Part shown: one piece after another, positions 61,666-64,000 of the stretch | Position numbering within the stretch: position 1 is the first letter of the stretch | How the letters are laid out: each line of letters begins with the position of its first letter | NCBI RefSeq assembly: GCF_030053115.1 | Contig: NZ_CP125619.1 | Span: forward strand, 3,421,501 to 3,485,500 | Reading direction: 5' to 3' | DNA from: Pseudomonas svalbardensis | GTDB lineage: Bacteria; Pseudomonadota; Gammaproteobacteria; Pseudomonadales; Pseudomonadaceae | Length of the DNA stretch: 64,000 nt | The notes under the pieces: model-generated | What the model saw: only the letters and a program-made list of their open reading frames with translations | Told to the model about the DNA's origin: nothing | The model's database searches: none | Translations under genes and position numbers: made by a program

Positions 61666-62859
61666 ATGAACTCGTCCGTCTCCGCTCTGCCGCTGTCCAC
61701 CTTGAGCCCTGCCAATGAAGCGCTGACCCAGCGTCTGCCCAGCTCATTGCAACTCAAACAGCAATTGCCACTCAGCAACGTCCTGAGCCAGCAAGTCGCC
61801 GCCCACCGCCAAGCGGTTCGCGCGATCCTCAACGGTGAAGACTCCCGTCTGCTGGTCATCGTCGGCCCCTGCTCGATTCACGATCCTCAGTCCGCCCTCG
61901 AATACGCCAGCAACCTCGCCCGCCTCGCCGCCGACGTCAGCGATGAAATGCTGCTGGTGATGCGCGCCTACGTCGAAAAACCCCGCACCACCATCGGCTG
62001 GAAAGGCCTGGCCTACGATCCCCACCTGGATGGCAGCGATGACATGGCGGGCGGTTTGACGTTGTCCCGCGAGTTGATGCGCGAAATGCTCCGCCTGGGA
62101 TTGCCGATTGCCACCGAACTGCTGCAACCGATGGCTGCCGGCTACTTCGACGACCTGCTGAGCTGGGTCGCCATTGGCGCTCGCACCACCGAATCGCAGA
62201 TCCATCGGGAAATGGCCAGCGGCCTGAGCATGCCGGTCGGCTTCAAGAACGGCACCGATGGTGGTGTCGGTGTGGCCAGCGACGCCATGCGCTCCGCCGC
62301 CCATCCGCATCGCCATTTCGGGGTCGACAGCCAGGGTCATCCGGCAATCATTCAGACACCGGGCAATCCCGACACCCACCTGGTGCTGCGTGGCGGACAC
62401 CGTGGGCCGAACTACGACCGCGACAGCGTCGCCCGAGTGAACAGCGATTTGACCAAACTGAAGATCCCGGCCCGGATCATGGTCGACTGCAGCCATGCCA
62501 ACAGCGGCAAAGACCCGTTGCGTCAGCCAGCGGTGTTTAACGATGTGCTTGAACAGCGCCTGCAAGGTGATCGATCACTGATCGGCATGATGATCGAGAG
62601 TCACCTGTTCGAAGGCTGCCAACCGCTGGGCCCGTCAATGCGCTACGGCGTGTCAGTAACGGACGGCTGCCTTGGCTGGAGCGGGACGGAATTATTGTTA
62701 CGCCAGGCAGCCGACCGGCTCAGAGCGCAGAGCGCAGAGCAGGGATCAACAATCGGCGTGAGCCACACCCTCTTCCAGTCCTCCCATCGAGGACTGGACG
62801 TCGGAATCGAGACACTATCAACAGGCAAAGGGTGTTCCCGAAGTAGGCCATCGAAGTAA
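61666..62859 (+). CDS. 3-deoxy-7-phosphoheptulonate (DAHP) synthase, type I
   Basis: This cytosolic enzyme condenses phosphoenolpyruvate with erythrose-4-phosphate, the first step of the shikimate pathway. The type I (AroFGH) signatures are LLVIVGPCSIHDPQSALEYA (residues 62-81), MRAYVEKPRTTIGWKGL, GFKNGTDGG, LRGGHRGPNYD and IMVDCSHANSGKDP, including metal ligands Cys, His and Asp. The catalytic part ends near residue 359. A further 38 residues without family resemblance (starting GSTIGVSHTL) extend the usual length, as if the normal stop were lost. Two aromatic leader peptides and a terminator precede it. Which amino acid inhibits the isozyme cannot be told by eye. Confidence 0.93.
   Translation: MNSSVSALPLSTLSPANEALTQRLPSSLQLKQQLPLSNVLSQQVAAHRQAVRAILNGEDSRLLVIVGPCSIHDPQSALEYASNLARLAADVSDEMLLVMRAYVEKPRTTIGWKGLAYDPHLDGSDDMAGGLTLSRELMREMLRLGLPIATELLQPMAAGYFDDLLSWVAIGARTTESQIHREMASGLSMPVGFKNGTDGGVGVASDAMRSAAHPHRHFGVDSQGHPAIIQTPGNPDTHLVLRGGHRGPNYDRDSVARVNSDLTKLKIPARIMVDCSHANSGKDPLRQPAVFNDVLEQRLQGDRSLIGMMIESHLFEGCQPLGPSMRYGVSVTDGCLGWSGTELLLRQAADRLRAQSAEQGSTIGVSHTLFQSSHRGLDVGIETLSTGKGCSRSRPSK
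62775..62797. repeat. Inverted repeat inside the 3' extension of the DAHP synthase gene
   Basis: CCAGTCCTC-CCATC-GAGGACTGG forms a perfect 9-bp stem with a 5-base loop. No T tract follows. It lies in the unusual C-terminal extension and may be a former intergenic hairpin now inside the reading frame. Confidence 0.6.
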
Positions 62860-63049
62860 AGCGCCGTGTTACAGATAAAAAGATGTCCAAATATTCCGAA
62901 CAAGACCTCATCTACTTTCGAGCTTTCGTACATTTTCTATTCCGTTTTCATCAGGTTACAGCGGCTTTTTCATACAACGCCGAACAGCGGGTGTGCTTTA
63001 GAGTGAGCCCATCAACACACCTCTGAACGACTGCGAAAAAGGAAAGAAC

Positions 63050-63931
63050 ATGCTACGGAATGCAACTACTCAGTATCCGATCCTGTTGGTCCACGGGCTC
63101 TTCGGCTTCGATCGCATCGGCAAGATCGAACTCTTTCATGACGTCAAGCAGGCCCTCAGGAGTGCAGGCGCAAGAGTGCTTATCCCGCACTTGTCGGCTA
63201 CCCATAGCAATGAAGTTCGAGGCGACCAACTTCTGGCGCAGATCGAACGGGTACTGGAAGGAACCGGTGCAAACAAAGTCAACCTGATCGGCCACAGCCA
63301 AGGCGCGCTCGCTGCACGTTATGCGGCAGCGACAGCGCCGGAAGCAATCGCTTCGGTGACGTCCGTCAGCGGACCAAATCACGGCTCGGAACTGGCCGAC
63401 TTCTTGCGCAAGGCGCTGACGCCCGGGCGGCTGCCGGAACACGTCGCCTCGACAGTTGCAACGTTGTTTGCAGACTTTCTATCGTTGCTCAGCGGCCACC
63501 GTCACCTGCCGCAGAACGCCATCGCCGCTCTGAATGCCCTGACCACCGAAGGTGTAGGCGCGTTCAATGATAAGTACCCTCAGGGGTTGCCGAAAACCTG
63601 GGGTGGCAAGGGTCGCGAACTGGTCGACGGCGTACGTTATTACTCCTGGAGCGGCACCCTGCAGGGCGACATCCTCGACAAAGGGCTTGATGCTCTTAGT
63701 CCGCTGCACGGGTTCCTCCGCGCCTTTTCCCACTACTTCACCACCGAACCCGAGCAGAACGATGGCCTGGTTGGCCGCTACAGCTCCCATTTGGGCAAAG
63801 TCATCCGGTCCGACTACCCGCTGGATCATCTGGACAGCCTCAGCCAGACCTCCGGTCCGTTGCGCAAGGGCATCGACCCGATTGCCCTGTATGTGCAGCA
63901 TGCAGAGCGTCTGAGAAATGCCGGCCTATAA
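63050..63931 (+). CDS. lip: Triacylglycerol lipase, family I.1, P. fragi-like
   Basis: The 293-residue lipase starts directly with TTQYPILLVHGLFGFDRIG and follows the P. fragi lipase along its length. Catalytic residues are Ser83 (IGHSQGALAARY), Asp238 (QNDGLVG) and His260 (YPLDHLD). No Cys is present, so the disulfide of larger family I.1 enzymes is absent. There is no N-terminal signal peptide, although such lipases are regarded as secreted. GGAAAG precedes the ATG at 63050, and no in-frame upstream start is seen. No lipase foldase (lif) gene follows within the window. Confidence 0.92.
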   Translation: MLRNATTQYPILLVHGLFGFDRIGKIELFHDVKQALRSAGARVLIPHLSATHSNEVRGDQLLAQIERVLEGTGANKVNLIGHSQGALAARYAAATAPEAIASVTSVSGPNHGSELADFLRKALTPGRLPEHVASTVATLFADFLSLLSGHRHLPQNAIAALNALTTEGVGAFNDKYPQGLPKTWGGKGRELVDGVRYYSWSGTLQGDILDKGLDALSPLHGFLRAFSHYFTTEPEQNDGLVGRYSSHLGKVIRSDYPLDHLDSLSQTSGPLRKGIDPIALYVQHAERLRNAGL

Positions 63932-64000
63932 AGGAATACCGTACCGGCCTGCATAGTCTGTACGGAACTTTGAGAAGAAATAGACCACTGAATCCGGTAG

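Overview
The window reads as a chromosome segment of a fluorescent Pseudomonas (P. fluorescens group). The evidence is the gacA-uvrC-pgsA-tRNA-Gly block, the end of a mannitol operon (xylulokinase then fructokinase), the fapABCDEF amyloid operon, several Pseudomonas-typical small families (DUF2790, DUF1652, DUF6124), high G+C coding with strong third-position bias, and two families of REP-type inverted repeats between genes.

Layout. 1-2022: end of the mannitol operon. 2340-13385: an orphan type VI secretion (T6SS) island of vgrG, a DUF4123 adaptor, a large LysM-containing effector split by an IS4-family element, and three tandem secreted Sel1-repeat proteins (probable immunity) plus a remnant of a fourth. 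13475-17445: small Pseudomonas proteins, ecotin, a NIPSNAP protein and a short threonine dehydratase behind a readable attenuator. 17694-36731: mostly core genes. These include a CorA-type transporter, a RimK-like ATP-grasp enzyme divergent from a GNAT/C39-peptidase fusion, a PQQ sugar dehydrogenase, Ku, LpxO, an ABC-F protein, a MFS transporter, azoreductase with a LysR regulator, UppP, a chemoreceptor, and PnuC with a nicotinamide riboside kinase-like protein. 36991-43838: the fap operon behind a sigma-54-type promoter, with a VpsR-like sigma-54 activator downstream and convergent. 44180-47558: a small protein, a delta-60 repeat protein and NhaB. 47580-56589: an accessory region bounded by an IS110-family element inserted in a REP and by tRNA-Gly. 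It carries a YbdK-type ligase, small and membrane-anchored stress-type proteins, a histidine kinase, a decayed second kinase and an integrase fragment. 56652-63931: pgsA, uvrC, gacA, a GNAT protein, a nitrilase-family hydrolase, a DAHP synthase behind two aromatic-rich leader peptides and an intrinsic terminator, and a lipase resembling that of P. fragi.

How the genes work together. In the T6SS island, VgrG and the adaptor would load the effector, but the IS has disarmed it. The 11-bp target duplication is intact, so precise excision would restore an in-frame protein of 1194 residues, while the Sel1 immunity array still looks functional. In the fap operon, FapF exports FapB and FapC, FapD is the peptidase, and an intrinsic terminator after fapC probably lowers fapDEF expression. 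Two amino-acid biosynthetic genes (threonine dehydratase, DAHP synthase) are preceded by leader peptides rich in the relevant codons and by terminators. The tandem aromatic leaders are, to me, the most unusual regulatory arrangement in the window.
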